DNA of 64,000 bases, taken from contig MLAK01000078.1 in NCBI GenBank assembly GCA_001839685.1, positions 1 to 64,000 of the forward strand. Reading direction: 5' to 3'. The DNA is from Tritrichomonas foetus. Its lineage: Eukaryota; Parabasalia; Tritrichomonadida; Tritrichomonadidae. A program made the position numbers and the translations under genes. The notes under the pieces were generated by a model. That model saw nothing but the letters and a program-made list of their open reading frames with translations, did not search any database and was not told the DNA's origin. Below, piece after piece: positions 21,801 through 30,397 of this stretch (position 1 is the first letter of the stretch; each line of letters opens with the position of its first letter).

Positions 21801-23143
21801 GCAATTGATTGTGAATCTGTAATTAATGTAGATACTTCAGCATGATTTTTACCATCCATATAGGTAACTGGTGAGTTTTTCAGTGTAATGTTACTAAATT
21901 TTGGCATGATAGTTGTCTCCATTGAAACAGATGCAATATTGTTACATGTTAATGTGATGTTATCATCAATTGTATTCTCCATGTACGTTCCACGCAATTT
22001 CAGATGACTTGGAAGGTCAGAATCGGCAATTTGGAATTGAATAGAAATATTTTTATTCTTGAATTTATTGAAGTTAATTGAAACTGGGTCAGACACAGTT
22101 GATGATGTTGAATAAAACCGCATAACTGTATTGTTAGGGGCATTGGCAATAATTTGCATGGCTTCTGCACTTTTAATGGAAATATAATGATAAGTGTCCA
22201 AAGGAACTGAATAAGCATCACATTCAGCATTTTTATAAGCACGGTCAAATCGAGATTTCGAAATTAAACAGAAATTATAAGAAAAATCATCAAGTGAAAT
22301 ATTTGAAATATCTGAATTTTGCCTAACTGAAGGTTCATTTTTAGAAGCTTCAGTTTGATCCAATATCTGAATACTTCGATCTACTAATTCACGATCATAA
22401 TCATCTTCAATTAGCATTTTATATTTTTCATAGTCACCATTGAAACCTCTTAAAATTCTTGCCATCCTTTTAGACATTTTATCATTTTTGATAATTTGGG
22501 CAGCTGGAATGATACTAAGTTGATTTGTAATGTTTTTGTCTTCATCTGTGAGCATATATTGTTGACAATCGATTTTTCCCAAAAATATATCAGATGATAA
22601 CGAAAGTGAGTCACCGACTACTTTTTTTGCTTTTATATTCAAGGGAGATCCATTACATCCTCTTAATCTACTTTTGGTGATTTTTATTTTGTCTAATTGT
22701 ATTATATTATTATTTTCATTCTCGTTATAATCTGGAAACTCGACGTCTATTTCATTTATATGCATTATTGTCTTTCTCTCGATATTTAAGCCTTGAATTT
22801 TGACGGATTGTCTCCATTCGCCTCCAAAAATTTTGATTTTATCGAAAAAAAATTGACCTTGAAAAGAGATCAAAAGTGGTTTTGATGGACTTGATCCAAA
22901 AACTTCAATCTCGAGCAAATCTTTTGTGCTATGCATGTTATTTGATTGTGTGTCTAAATGATTGAGCGTTTCGCTGTTGATTATAACTGATTTTGATTTT
23001 CTATCGACTAATAAAATCTGATCATCTGAATCGAAATGCGAGCACTTTTCTGAAAGAGAACAGACTTCACCTGGTCGATCGGGTCTGCATATGCAAAATC
23101 GTTTTGAAGCTGTGAGGAAGGAAAAAAGGAAGAAGAGAATCAT
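18845..23143 (-). CDS. Large type I surface protein, DRPG-cysteine family, member 3
   Basis: About 1432 residues from the ATG at 23143. The frame is open further upstream to 23281, but only the ATG at 23143 begins directly with a signal peptide (MILFFLFSFLTAS). The signal peptide leads into CICRPDRPG and C-x5-C, the same layout as in members 1 and 2. A second Cys module (FCLISKSR then EC-x2-YSVP) lies near 22220-22290 and a third Cys pair near 21080-21130. The NTR-x-GP block and the YTKEVAF lead-in before the transmembrane helix (about 19735-19810) are shared. The cytoplasmic tail has an acidic DDEKIDYSSSEEE start, a polyserine patch, then about 18 tandem KDKKDS-type units, and ends SSSSLSSIDN. 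No known domain is recognised. A coat or adhesin role is an inference from topology and abundance of N-glycosylation sites. Confidence 0.88.
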   Translation of the reverse strand: MILFFLFSFLTASKRFCICRPDRPGEVCSLSEKCSHFDSDDQILLVDRKSKSVIINSETLNHLDTQSNNMHSTKDLLEIEVFGSSPSKPLLISFQGQFFFDKIKIFGGEWRQSVKIQGLNIERKTIMHINEIDVEFPDYNENENNNIIQLDKIKITKSRLRGCNGSPLNIKAKKVVGDSLSLSSDIFLGKIDCQQYMLTDEDKNITNQLSIIPAAQIIKNDKMSKRMARILRGFNGDYEKYKMLIEDDYDRELVDRSIQILDQTEASKNEPSVRQNSDISNISLDDFSYNFCLISKSRFDRAYKNAECDAYSVPLDTYHYISIKSAEAMQIIANAPNNTVMRFYSTSSTVSDPVSINFNKFKNKNISIQFQIADSDLPSHLKLRGTYMENTIDDNITLTCNNIASVSMETTIMPKFSNITLKNSPVTYMDGKNHAEVSTLITDSQSIAQITGVLSIQKLIKLQKTSPVTLEDSTFLILNTNATLEIDQFANFPKISLDAYDKSNYQVLQEKFKDISPYYLTLSNENDDYDMKINLCKEQVYILLSEESISLTEAVNLSFENRITTRKVNFDNNTDLTPFINVTTKVPDVGVNLFIGIEYNLTQPWPQNKTIFIFEGGSTIPSVFLTINDYIGINNIIDYTYFIFYQVSIKVMTPESFAPFLNGINKKYPDNEKCPHQLPWYDKRGKCYHVSSYSVSRVYMDILNQTAGFRVEKSQFQLIFANTSEEVKIPKLFDEIKIMTQSPNVNLDILTGLTADEITPFVLIPNSSLTVNFSKNFSSYEKAYPSMSKIKFEHGSNEITFISENFNIPPVSIDNQVEGVHYITKNQSFSLSYIDSSTFKGNKTNTRVGPNVTTSASDNIVLPQIAFPIDNLILRSRGNNIATIQFVYFGKSSTTYNFERIKICFRPKSMWISSNFLEASEPKASEDDDIEVVDVKIKKLILNAQSSIDQSIAKNHLFLEVDELTIANPNSIPKEQFAGPLMINKKFEIRSDAITRVIVSENYTILVSNKGVETVQIQQKVPGQTDFTIVINSNNQITLSAEGMTVLNNFKLSLTGASPKLLIDKSFYQVETPSSFKVSSPNKVEVETELLEMPNILIEGKNTIVLHKQVYTKEVAFYVFVGIIGFILILGIILCIVGLACLPDDEKIDYSSSEEEIVPVKPVKKSPKKEALDFTVQSVDKDGANKIDKENKTQRLSNKDSANNEYDQYESTSSYNSSSSSSSKSGNKKTRSDAVSKELADAIAQKDSKETDLSKEDNKPKEVKSKPKDKHVDHIEIAKDKKKDSKDKKKDSKDKKDSKDKKDSKDKKDSKDKKDSKDKKDSKDKKKGSKDKKDSKDKKDSKDKKDSKDKKDSKDKKDSKDKKKGSKDKKDSKDKKDSKDKKDSKDKKDSEKIDTDKKDIKSKKDHHNKNKQNKSKHNKHDESSSSLSSIDN
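18964..19314 (-). repeat. Tandem 18-base coding repeat (KDKKDS) with a 111-base higher-order period
   Basis: About 18 units of KDKKDS (18 bases) or KDKKKDS/KDKKKGS (21 bases). The variant KDKKKGS recurs after five standard units, giving a higher-order period of 111 bases: the marker sequence is at about 19049 and again at about 19160. This shows duplication of multi-unit blocks rather than only single-unit slippage. Confidence 0.88.
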
Positions 23144-23950
23144 TTTTGAATGGTGTTTGAATATCATTCGATCGTAAATTGAATTCAAAAAGTTTAAAAT
23201 TAAAAAGTATGATAATGTCGTATTATCTTTAAAAATATTTTTTAAAATAGCATTATAAATTAAATTATAAATATAAAACATTTTATGAAATAAAGATACA
23301 ACGTTTTATATAAATATAAAGGATATTTACCACGATAATTTGGTTTTTGTATGGAGGCAAAATCAATATTACTCAATAATTCACAATTGATTGAAAAAGT
23401 ATACTTCAAAGAAATTTGAATATAAAGTTTCCTGTTTCACTCTTTTAGAGTACTGACTTGCAATAATAATTTCCTATGATACATGTCACATTTATAATCA
23501 TTTCAAAAACATGAAATCAAGTTATAATTGAAAAAAGACATAATGATGATAAAATCACCATCTTTTATTCTAATTATTTTCATAAAGCTCTCCTTCTGTC
23601 ATATAGCTAACTTTTACTTCTATAATACATAAAATCCTTTTGAGAAACTTTTTCATCATTTGTCCTGAATTACTTTGATTAAATTCTTCAGAAATTGCTT
23701 CACGCATTTTTAAATTAGTTTATATTCATACCATGTTTCTAAGATGATCTCAGATCACATACGAGAATATGATTTTAATTTCTGAAACACAGCACTATGA
23801 ATAAATTTATATTAAATTCTTTACAGGCCCAATGCATAAAAATCATGCCCTCCCTTCAAGGAATAAATTGTGATCTAAAAGAGATAGGAATATATTTGCT
23901 TTATTATTTATATAAATATAACATAACAAATAATCAAACAGAAATGATAG
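23144..23950. other. Intergenic spacer between two minus-strand genes
   Basis: AT-rich with no supported gene. The upstream region of surface member 3 contains ATTCAAAAAG at 23183-23192. A 63-codon plus-strand frame at 23797-23988 overlaps the Myb gene end and looks accidental. Confidence 0.5.
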
Positions 23951-25057
23951 TTACAAAAGCGCGAAGCAATCCAGAGGCCATCCACTGAAGAAGCTGTCTT
24001 TTGAACTACTAGTACTGTTCCTGGAAAATAAGCTTCTCTGTTTTCCTTCACTATTTAGCAAATGTTTGTCCCAAAAATCGCTAAAAGCATCATTTGAGTT
24101 TTTATGGCTTTCATTAAAACTAAAAACACATAAATTATGATTCTTAGTATTTTCATTACGATTTTCATTGCTATTTTCATTACTACTATATTCTCTATTA
24201 TCGTTTTCATCTACATCACTAGTGCTTTTTTCGCTATAATTATAATTATCACTTTCATTCCTATTTATAAAACTAGTTGAAAATGGATCATGATATTTAA
24301 ATTGATCATGATTTTTATAGTGAGAATTATATTGATTCTGAAAACTTTGGTCAATACTTTCATCAGTATTATTTCTGATATTCAAAACGTTATTATTCTT
24401 AAAATAAGATTTGTTCTCAATATCTTGAATAGGAATTGTTGTGTCAGAGTAATAATTTTTGTTTGTATAAATATAATCTGATTCATTAGTATTATGATCA
24501 CTCGCTTTTCCAAAATCATTTTGGTGATTGATTGAATCATTATTTTGTGATTGCTCGAAAACGGGCGTAAATTGAGTTTGAGTTTGGTCGGCTGAATCTA
24601 AATTTGCTGAACTTTCTTCATCAATTTCGTAGATTAAAACAAACCTTCCAGACATCTCGTCGGGTCGAACCCGATTTTTGAGATATGAATACCATCTGTT
24701 TTTGATGTGGTTATCACTCCTTCCTGTAAAGAATTTCGAAATTTGGCTCCAGTGGGTTCCGTACTCGTTAATTTTATCGACTAGTAAAATATCTTCTTTG
24801 CGCGTCCAAGGATCCCTTCGAATTGCCGGTGATAAGTAATTAAGCCATCGATCGCGACATTGGCGTGCTGTTCGTGTTGCTATTTCTTTGGCAACCTTGT
24901 CCCAGGAAACGAATTTTTGTTTATTCATAATTTCTGTCAATTTTGAGTCCTCCTCAGGACTAAAAATCTTTCGAACTCTGCGAGGTCCCTTCTTTAGATT
25001 AAAGGAGGGATCATTCATTAACAACGTGCCAGCCAGAATGATGGGAATATTTTTCAT
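23951..25057 (-). CDS. R2R3-type Myb DNA-binding protein
   Basis: A 368-residue protein with two Myb repeats. R2 spans about 30-77 (Phe32 in place of the first Trp, then Trp52 and Trp71, with CRDRWLNYL) and R3 about 82-127 (Trp84, Trp103 and Trp122, with DNHIKNRWYSYL). These are the DNA-contacting third helices of c-Myb-type repeats. The C-terminal 240 residues are very Asn/Ser/Asp-rich with no domain, as is common in trichomonad Mybs; they may act in activation or protein contacts. T. vaginalis Mybs of this class bind promoter elements of surface and iron-regulated genes, but the targets here are unknown. ATG codons at residues 1 and 14 are both possible starts; the first is used here. ATTCAAAAAG lies just upstream (25062-25072 region). 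Confidence 0.9.
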   Translation of the reverse strand: MKNIPIILAGTLLMNDPSFNLKKGPRRVRKIFSPEEDSKLTEIMNKQKFVSWDKVAKEIATRTARQCRDRWLNYLSPAIRRDPWTRKEDILLVDKINEYGTHWSQISKFFTGRSDNHIKNRWYSYLKNRVRPDEMSGRFVLIYEIDEESSANLDSADQTQTQFTPVFEQSQNNDSINHQNDFGKASDHNTNESDYIYTNKNYYSDTTIPIQDIENKSYFKNNNVLNIRNNTDESIDQSFQNQYNSHYKNHDQFKYHDPFSTSFINRNESDNYNYSEKSTSDVDENDNREYSSNENSNENRNENTKNHNLCVFSFNESHKNSNDAFSDFWDKHLLNSEGKQRSLFSRNSTSSSKDSFFSGWPLDCFALL

Positions 25058-26659
25058 GAAAACTTTTTGAATGTTTTGAATAGCTTTTGTTAGTGAATGA
25101 ATTTTTTTGAGACGATTTTCAATATTTTTTCTTCATTTGTGAAAATATAGTTTTTTATTTGATTCATATTGTGCAAATTGAGAAGTAAGTGTTGGGATAT
25201 TGAATGAAATGATTATTCTGTTGATCTGATCCAATGAATTCATTATATACAGATCGACATGTTTTCCATCACAAACAAAAATGAAAGGAGATCTCATCAT
25301 TTCATATCAAAATTCGTAGGAAAAGAGAGAAATAACATGATATGATATTCATAATGTGTGATTTATGTATAGAAGTTGAGTAGTAAGGAAATTGAATAGT
25401 TAATTGGAATAATTGAATGGTAGAATTGAAAAACGATTAAAGGAATTAAATTCAGATAAACAGACAAGTTATTGTGTTTCACAAATAGTTGAATTTTTCT
25501 GCGTATATATTCATTGTAAATCTAATTAAATTCTTTTAATATTTTTAGTTTAGCTATTTACATTGTATTCTTTTTAGAAAAATGCAATTTCTTATATAAT
25601 AATCAAGATAATAAAGAGATGGATTTTTCAAAATTATTACAGAATTTATTGAATTAAATTAAAATTTTTTTATCCCTAAAATGAGTGATTTTTATATTAT
25701 ATAAAGCCTTTATTATTTTTTAAGTTTAATTCTATATATGAATAAAGATTAAAAATGGATAAATACCTTTTATTACTTAAAATATTCTAATTTTATTTCC
25801 TTCAATCTTGTCAACACAATCTAAAAATTAAAATGACGTTTTCCTCCATATTCTAGGAAATGTAATTTGTAATTCGTAATTATATGACAATATTCTTTTA
25901 TTTTAAAATAGAAATAATAGAATAAACCCAATATTCACAAAATATTTTCACGATATTGAGGAAATGACTTTGTATGGGTCTGAAAGTAATTATTTTTTGA
26001 AACATAATGTTGAACTTTTTCTTTATCTCATTCAATTTCGATTTTCACGAACATAATCACTTTAAAAACTACCATTCTAAGAAAAATATGTAATTTGATT
26101 CAGTATACAACAATTTCATATAAATAGTGCCGATTATATTCCGAGTTAGTCAATAAAAGATTCATCATCACACCAAAGACGATGAAAAAATGTGATATGA
26201 GCTTCAATAAAGATATTTATATTTTTATTTATGTGAAAATAATCATAAAATGTGTTCAAAGTAGTTGAATGTAGCATTATTCAGAATAGAATGTATTATC
26301 ATCAATTCTATTTAAATTCATTTGGTACGCATACATATTATTGGTTAATTAAACAAAATATATTGTGTTGAGAAAGTTATGTTTTGTTTTTCAAATATTC
26401 TGAATCGATTTGATTAGATTCTATCAAAAGTGAGATACAAATCAACAAAAAATATAATATTTTACACATTATGCATCCAGTATTGTGTCATTCAGAACTC
26501 TAGATATCGAAATTTGAAATTATTAATAAAACGCTGCAGTTAATGATTAAATTATTAACTTAATTAAAAAAACGTTTTTTTGAAATTTATAAATTAATGG
26601 CCGTTTATTAATTCTTGCTTTTTCAGTGAAAATTTTAGAATAACGGAGAAAGTTTCGAA
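25058..26659. other. Long divergent intergenic region
   Basis: 1.6 kb between the head-to-head Myb and CFAP410-like genes. It is very AT-rich with many short T and A runs. I find no gene, RNA gene or clear repeat. Confidence 0.55.
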
Positions 26660-27502
26660 ATGAGTGAAAAATCGAAGCAAGGGATTCTCAACGAATTAAT
26701 GATCTTTCAAAAAACTCGTACACAGAATTTGCTGGATGTCAGAACGCTCAATATGTGGGGTTATGAGCTTGAAGATGTGACTATTTTATCTAAACTCACC
26801 AACGCCGAAACAATTTCACTGCCTATCAATAAAATCAGAACTTTGGCGCCTTTTCAAACATGCCGAAGTTTGAAAAACTTACTTTTAAGACAAAACAATA
26901 TATCTGATTTAAATGAAATTGAATATTTAGCAGATTTACCAAATTTAAGAAATTTAACACTTGCAGATAACCCTATTGCATCTATTCCCGGATATCGCGA
27001 AACAGTTATATCGGCAATTCCACAGCTTGAAAAACTTGATGACATTGAAGTCACATCGTTGCCGCCACCAAGACAGCAAAAATATGCAAGGAATAATGAC
27101 CATAAACAAAACGACAACTATCAACAGAATAATGGATCAAACGAAAAATATCGGAATAATTATAATAATAACGATATGTACGGAAATAACTATAATAACA
27201 ATCACAACAATAGTGGAAATAGTTATAGTAGTAATAATAGTAACAATAATGCTCCAGTGAAAAAGCAATTTAATATTTTGGATAAAATTGACTATCCGAG
27301 TAACAATAATGTCGATAATAATCGCAATAATAATAATAGACCAAGTACTAGAAATAACCAGCAAATGCCCAGAAACCCAAATGTTCCATCAAGCTCGCTT
27401 GATGAGCATTTGCTTACAGCAGTTTTGTCACTTATTCCAGAATTATCTGTCGAATCTCTTCAAATTGTCCTGGAAGCAATTCGAGATAGGTGTGGAAAAT
27501 GA
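26660..27502 (+). CDS. CFAP410: CFAP410 (C21orf2)-like ciliary leucine-rich repeat protein
   Basis: A 280-residue protein. Residues 20-135 closely follow the human C21orf2/CFAP410 pattern: VRTLNMWGYELEDVTIL, then leucine-rich repeats with NLLLRQNNISDL and LTLADNPI, and a cap reading YRETVISAIPQLEKLDD. The middle (about 140-245) is an Asn-rich low-complexity linker encoded by AAT/AAC repeats. The last about 33 residues (DEHLLTAVLSLIPELSVESL and on) form a predicted helical pair like the oligomerising C-terminal domain of CFAP410. In other eukaryotes this protein sits at basal bodies with NEK1 and supports cilium formation. Trichomonads are multiflagellate, so conservation makes sense. The start is the first ATG. 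Assignment rests on the paired N- and C-terminal similarity. Confidence 0.85.
   Translation: MSEKSKQGILNELMIFQKTRTQNLLDVRTLNMWGYELEDVTILSKLTNAETISLPINKIRTLAPFQTCRSLKNLLLRQNNISDLNEIEYLADLPNLRNLTLADNPIASIPGYRETVISAIPQLEKLDDIEVTSLPPPRQQKYARNNDHKQNDNYQQNNGSNEKYRNNYNNNDMYGNNYNNNHNNSGNSYSSNNSNNNAPVKKQFNILDKIDYPSNNNVDNNRNNNNRPSTRNNQQMPRNPNVPSSSLDEHLLTAVLSLIPELSVESLQIVLEAIRDRCGK
27150..27350 (+). repeat. Asn-coding AAT/AAC microsatellite-like stretch
   Basis: Imperfect trinucleotide repeats encode a polyasparagine-rich linker between the LRR domain and the C-terminal helices of the CFAP410-like protein. Such linkers are common in AT-rich protist genomes. Confidence 0.7.
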
Positions 27503-28044
27503 AATAGATGCGATTTTTTGTATGTTTATTCATTAGAAGCATTTTTTTATTGTAAAAAATATCTTTTCATTAACATAAGTATTATTATTATTTTCCTTTG
27601 ATCAATCATTTTTATACCTTTTTTGATTCTTTGTTAATTAGTTTTTCTTCACTTGAATAGGTTCATCTTTAGTAAAAGGTATTATATATAATATAAAGTG
27701 CTAAATTCAATTTCATCTTGTATACCTCGTCTGTCTAGATTTATTTCCACTTATTAATATCAAAGATCTATTGTTCAATGGTGATTAATTATCTAATAGG
27801 CAGAACCATAAGTCAATTAGATAATATATTATCTATAATGTGAGGAAATAACAAAAACGAACCTGAGAGGAAAAAAAAAAAAAAAAAAAAAAAAAGAAAG
27901 AAAGAAAGAAAGAAAGAGAAAGAAAAAGATAAGAAAAAGAAAAAGAGTAAAGTGAATAAAATATATTTCTAATGTTTACTAACAAAAAAATTTTCTTTAA
28001 TTATATGAATAGAAATACATAATTATCATGATGAATTGGAACAG
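27503..28044. other. Convergent intergenic spacer
   Basis: AT-rich 3' spacer between the CFAP410-like and carrier genes. Its main content is the A25/GAAA repeat listed separately. Confidence 0.6.
27871..27930 (+). repeat. A25 tract followed by (GAAA)n
   Basis: Twenty-five consecutive A (27871-27895) run into GAAA tetranucleotide repeats and then impure purine sequence, all in the convergent spacer. A length-variable microsatellite is likely. Confidence 0.9.
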
Positions 28045-29049
28045 TTATTGTTCAGGGAATATATTCAATGCATTAAAAGTAAAAAGCCATCCAAGCATGA
28101 ATGGAACACAAAAAATAGTTGTCCAGAAAATCATTGTAGATGAAAGACCAGCTCCAACGCCTGCATTAGTTGATAAAATGTAAGATGCTGTTGCTGATGG
28201 TAAACAAGACATGATTACACACTGTCTTGAAAGTTTACCGGATAATCCAAACAAATAAGAATAAAGAGCAACAAATCCGGGCATGACCACATGCCTTACA
28301 AGTAAGCATGCAACAAAATGAATCCAATTGCAAGCAATTAAAGAATGTTGTGATAAAAAGCCACCAACACAATACAAACAGAGTGCTAAAACCGAATTTC
28401 CAAACGATTTTAAAAAAGAATCCAAAAAAGTACACAATTTCCAACCAGTAGCTGAATAAACAAACCCTAAAACGATTCCAATAATGATTGGATTTGTAAT
28501 AACTCGTTTTCCTATCTGTAAAAAAATTCTGAATGAAAATTTGACTTCTTGTCCATCAAAAGCTTCTTTGTGTTTTTGATTTTCTTTTCGAATGTTGTAA
28601 ATATTTGAAAGGAATAAATAAATTGGAACAGAAATTAAATCATTTGATAAGCAAATAACAGTGATCATTACATTTTCGTTTTCCGGCCAGATTGCATTAA
28701 ATATTGGAAAACCGACAATCAAATAATTAATGTAAACAGAAGGGAGGACTGATGATAAATACATTTTAAATTTTTTCTTGAAAGGAAATAAAAAAATAAT
28801 CAAAAAGAAAATGTGAGTTGACAAATTTCCACAAATGCCAACAACAAATGGCATAATTGATAAGTGTCTAATGTCATTAACTGCAATGACACGCATAATC
28901 ATTGGTAAATAACATATTTTTAATAAAAATACATTGATGTGATCTACTGCTTTGTAATCCATCAGTTTAAACTTATTTACAAAGTATCCAATAAGGATTG
29001 TAATTAGCATTGAGATGCCTGATTGAGCTACTTGCAGATAGTCAACCAT
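28045..29049 (-). CDS. Auxin efflux carrier-family (AEC/PIN-like) membrane transporter
   Basis: A 334-residue, very hydrophobic protein with about ten membrane helices. The arrangement of two five-helix halves around a hydrophilic loop (about 150-175) is that of the AEC family (Pfam Mem_trans). Characteristic parts are TNPIIIGIVLG at the start of the second half and LPSATASYILSTNAG near the C-terminus, which correspond to the conserved crossing regions. Family members export or import small organic acids; the substrate here cannot be read from sequence. T. vaginalis encodes homologues annotated as auxin efflux carriers, although there is no auxin biology. The start is the first ATG; no initiator-like TCA(Y)(W) is obvious just upstream. 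Confidence 0.85.
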   Translation of the reverse strand: MVDYLQVAQSGISMLITILIGYFVNKFKLMDYKAVDHINVFLLKICYLPMIMRVIAVNDIRHLSIMPFVVGICGNLSTHIFFLIIFLFPFKKKFKMYLSSVLPSVYINYLIVGFPIFNAIWPENENVMITVICLSNDLISVPIYLFLSNIYNIRKENQKHKEAFDGQEVKFSFRIFLQIGKRVITNPIIIGIVLGFVYSATGWKLCTFLDSFLKSFGNSVLALCLYCVGGFLSQHSLIACNWIHFVACLLVRHVVMPGFVALYSYLFGLSGKLSRQCVIMSCLPSATASYILSTNAGVGAGLSSTMIFWTTIFCVPFMLGWLFTFNALNIFPEQ

Positions 29050-29565
29050 AAATAAATATTTCTTTCACGAAAAGATAGAAATCTGTTTCTCAATCAAAAT
29101 GGTCATTTTTTCAATAGAACAGGTCAAATAATTTGAATGAATGCTTTGAAAATTGTTGAGGAGATTGTATCAACACAAATTACTATACTCATTTATCATA
29201 TCAAAATCGAAAGTTTTGTTGCATAAAATTCATTTTTTTCTACTTAAAAATAACTAAGATTTCATCAACTTTGGGCCAAAACTGTGAAAATTAATTTCTG
29301 CCATCAATGAAATTTTTGAAAATATAGCATTTTTATTGTCAATTACAATTTTGACAATGATTTTTAGAGTCTAGCTACTTAATTTATTTCTGCATTCTAT
29401 CTATTCATGTTATTACAACTGTCGTATAAATTTTCTTGATTATTTTTTTTCAGAATTTTTTATCAGAAATTCTTTGTTTTATTTATGATTATATTGAGGA
29501 AAAATAGTGTGTAAACTTAAATTCAAACCTAAAAGTGTAATTAACTTTTACTTACCCAAAAAAGC
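29050..29565. other. Intergenic spacer
   Basis: AT-rich region upstream of the carrier gene. No gene is seen. It borders the decayed reading frame that begins at about 29566. Confidence 0.5.
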
Positions 29566-30245
29566 CTATTTATTTAGGCGGAGTGTTTCTTCTCCATCTG
29601 TCAGTCATTCAAGTGAAAGTAGAGCAAATGTCATCGTAAAAACATCATGATTAGAGTCCTCTTCTTAATAAACGAAAATACTGCCATCTGTGTCAATATC
29701 AAGTGAATTGAATTGACATTTTTCTGCATGTGAAGTTTTTGTCTATTTGAATGTGGTTCCTTCATCATATGAAATTTCAAATTTTGATGACAAGATTCTT
29801 TCGACCACTTGATGAATATATGTTAGAATGAAGAATTCGATTTTTGTCAAACCTATCAAATGTTGATGTGTATCGAATGAAATCACTATTATATCATAGA
29901 TCAACCTATTTGGTTCTTCGAACAATAGGATGTTACCATTAATCGCCACGTCTGTTGATGTAAAAAAAAAAATCGAATTCCTGCGCCATTTTTTGATTTT
30001 CTGTCGCAAGTGTTTTATTATTTAGTTCAAGAACTTTCGATTCAACTCCATCATTATGAATATAATCTGGACTCACATGCCATGTTTTTACTTAAATCAT
30101 CTGTATAAACAATATATCAAGAAAGTATTCACACTGGTGGCATATTAAACAACAGTACTGTTATAATTCTACCTGCACGGCATTAAAGAGCAACACCTAA
30201 TGACAAAAACCATTGATGCCCATAGTCTTCAAACTGGATCTTTAC
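29566..30245 (-). pseudogene. Decayed protein-coding remnant, unknown family
   Basis: An 88-codon frame (29743-30009) looks protein-like. The same frame continues downstream past a TAG with sensible stretches such as SLDIDTDGSIFVY and LTDGEETLRLNK, broken by a further TAA and TGA before a TAG at 29566. Upstream, a frameshift at a run of T codons (near 29970) connects to another readable stretch, SPDYIHNDGVESKVLELNN (about 30000-30070). Earlier segments (LEKIVKIQFEDYGHQWFL near 30200-30245) are in yet another frame. Taken together this looks like a gene broken by at least one frameshift and several stops. I do not recognise the family. The stretches could also be chance open sequence, so confidence is modest. 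Confidence 0.45.
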
Positions 30246-30397
30246 AATCTTTTCTAGAAATGAAAAGTGTGAAAGATGAAATAAAAATTATGGTAAAAAA
30301 CACAATTATAAATTTTTACAAAAGACAACTTTTTCAAATAGTATATACATTTTTTGAGTGTATATTCTATAAATTAATTGATGAATGTCATCTGAAC

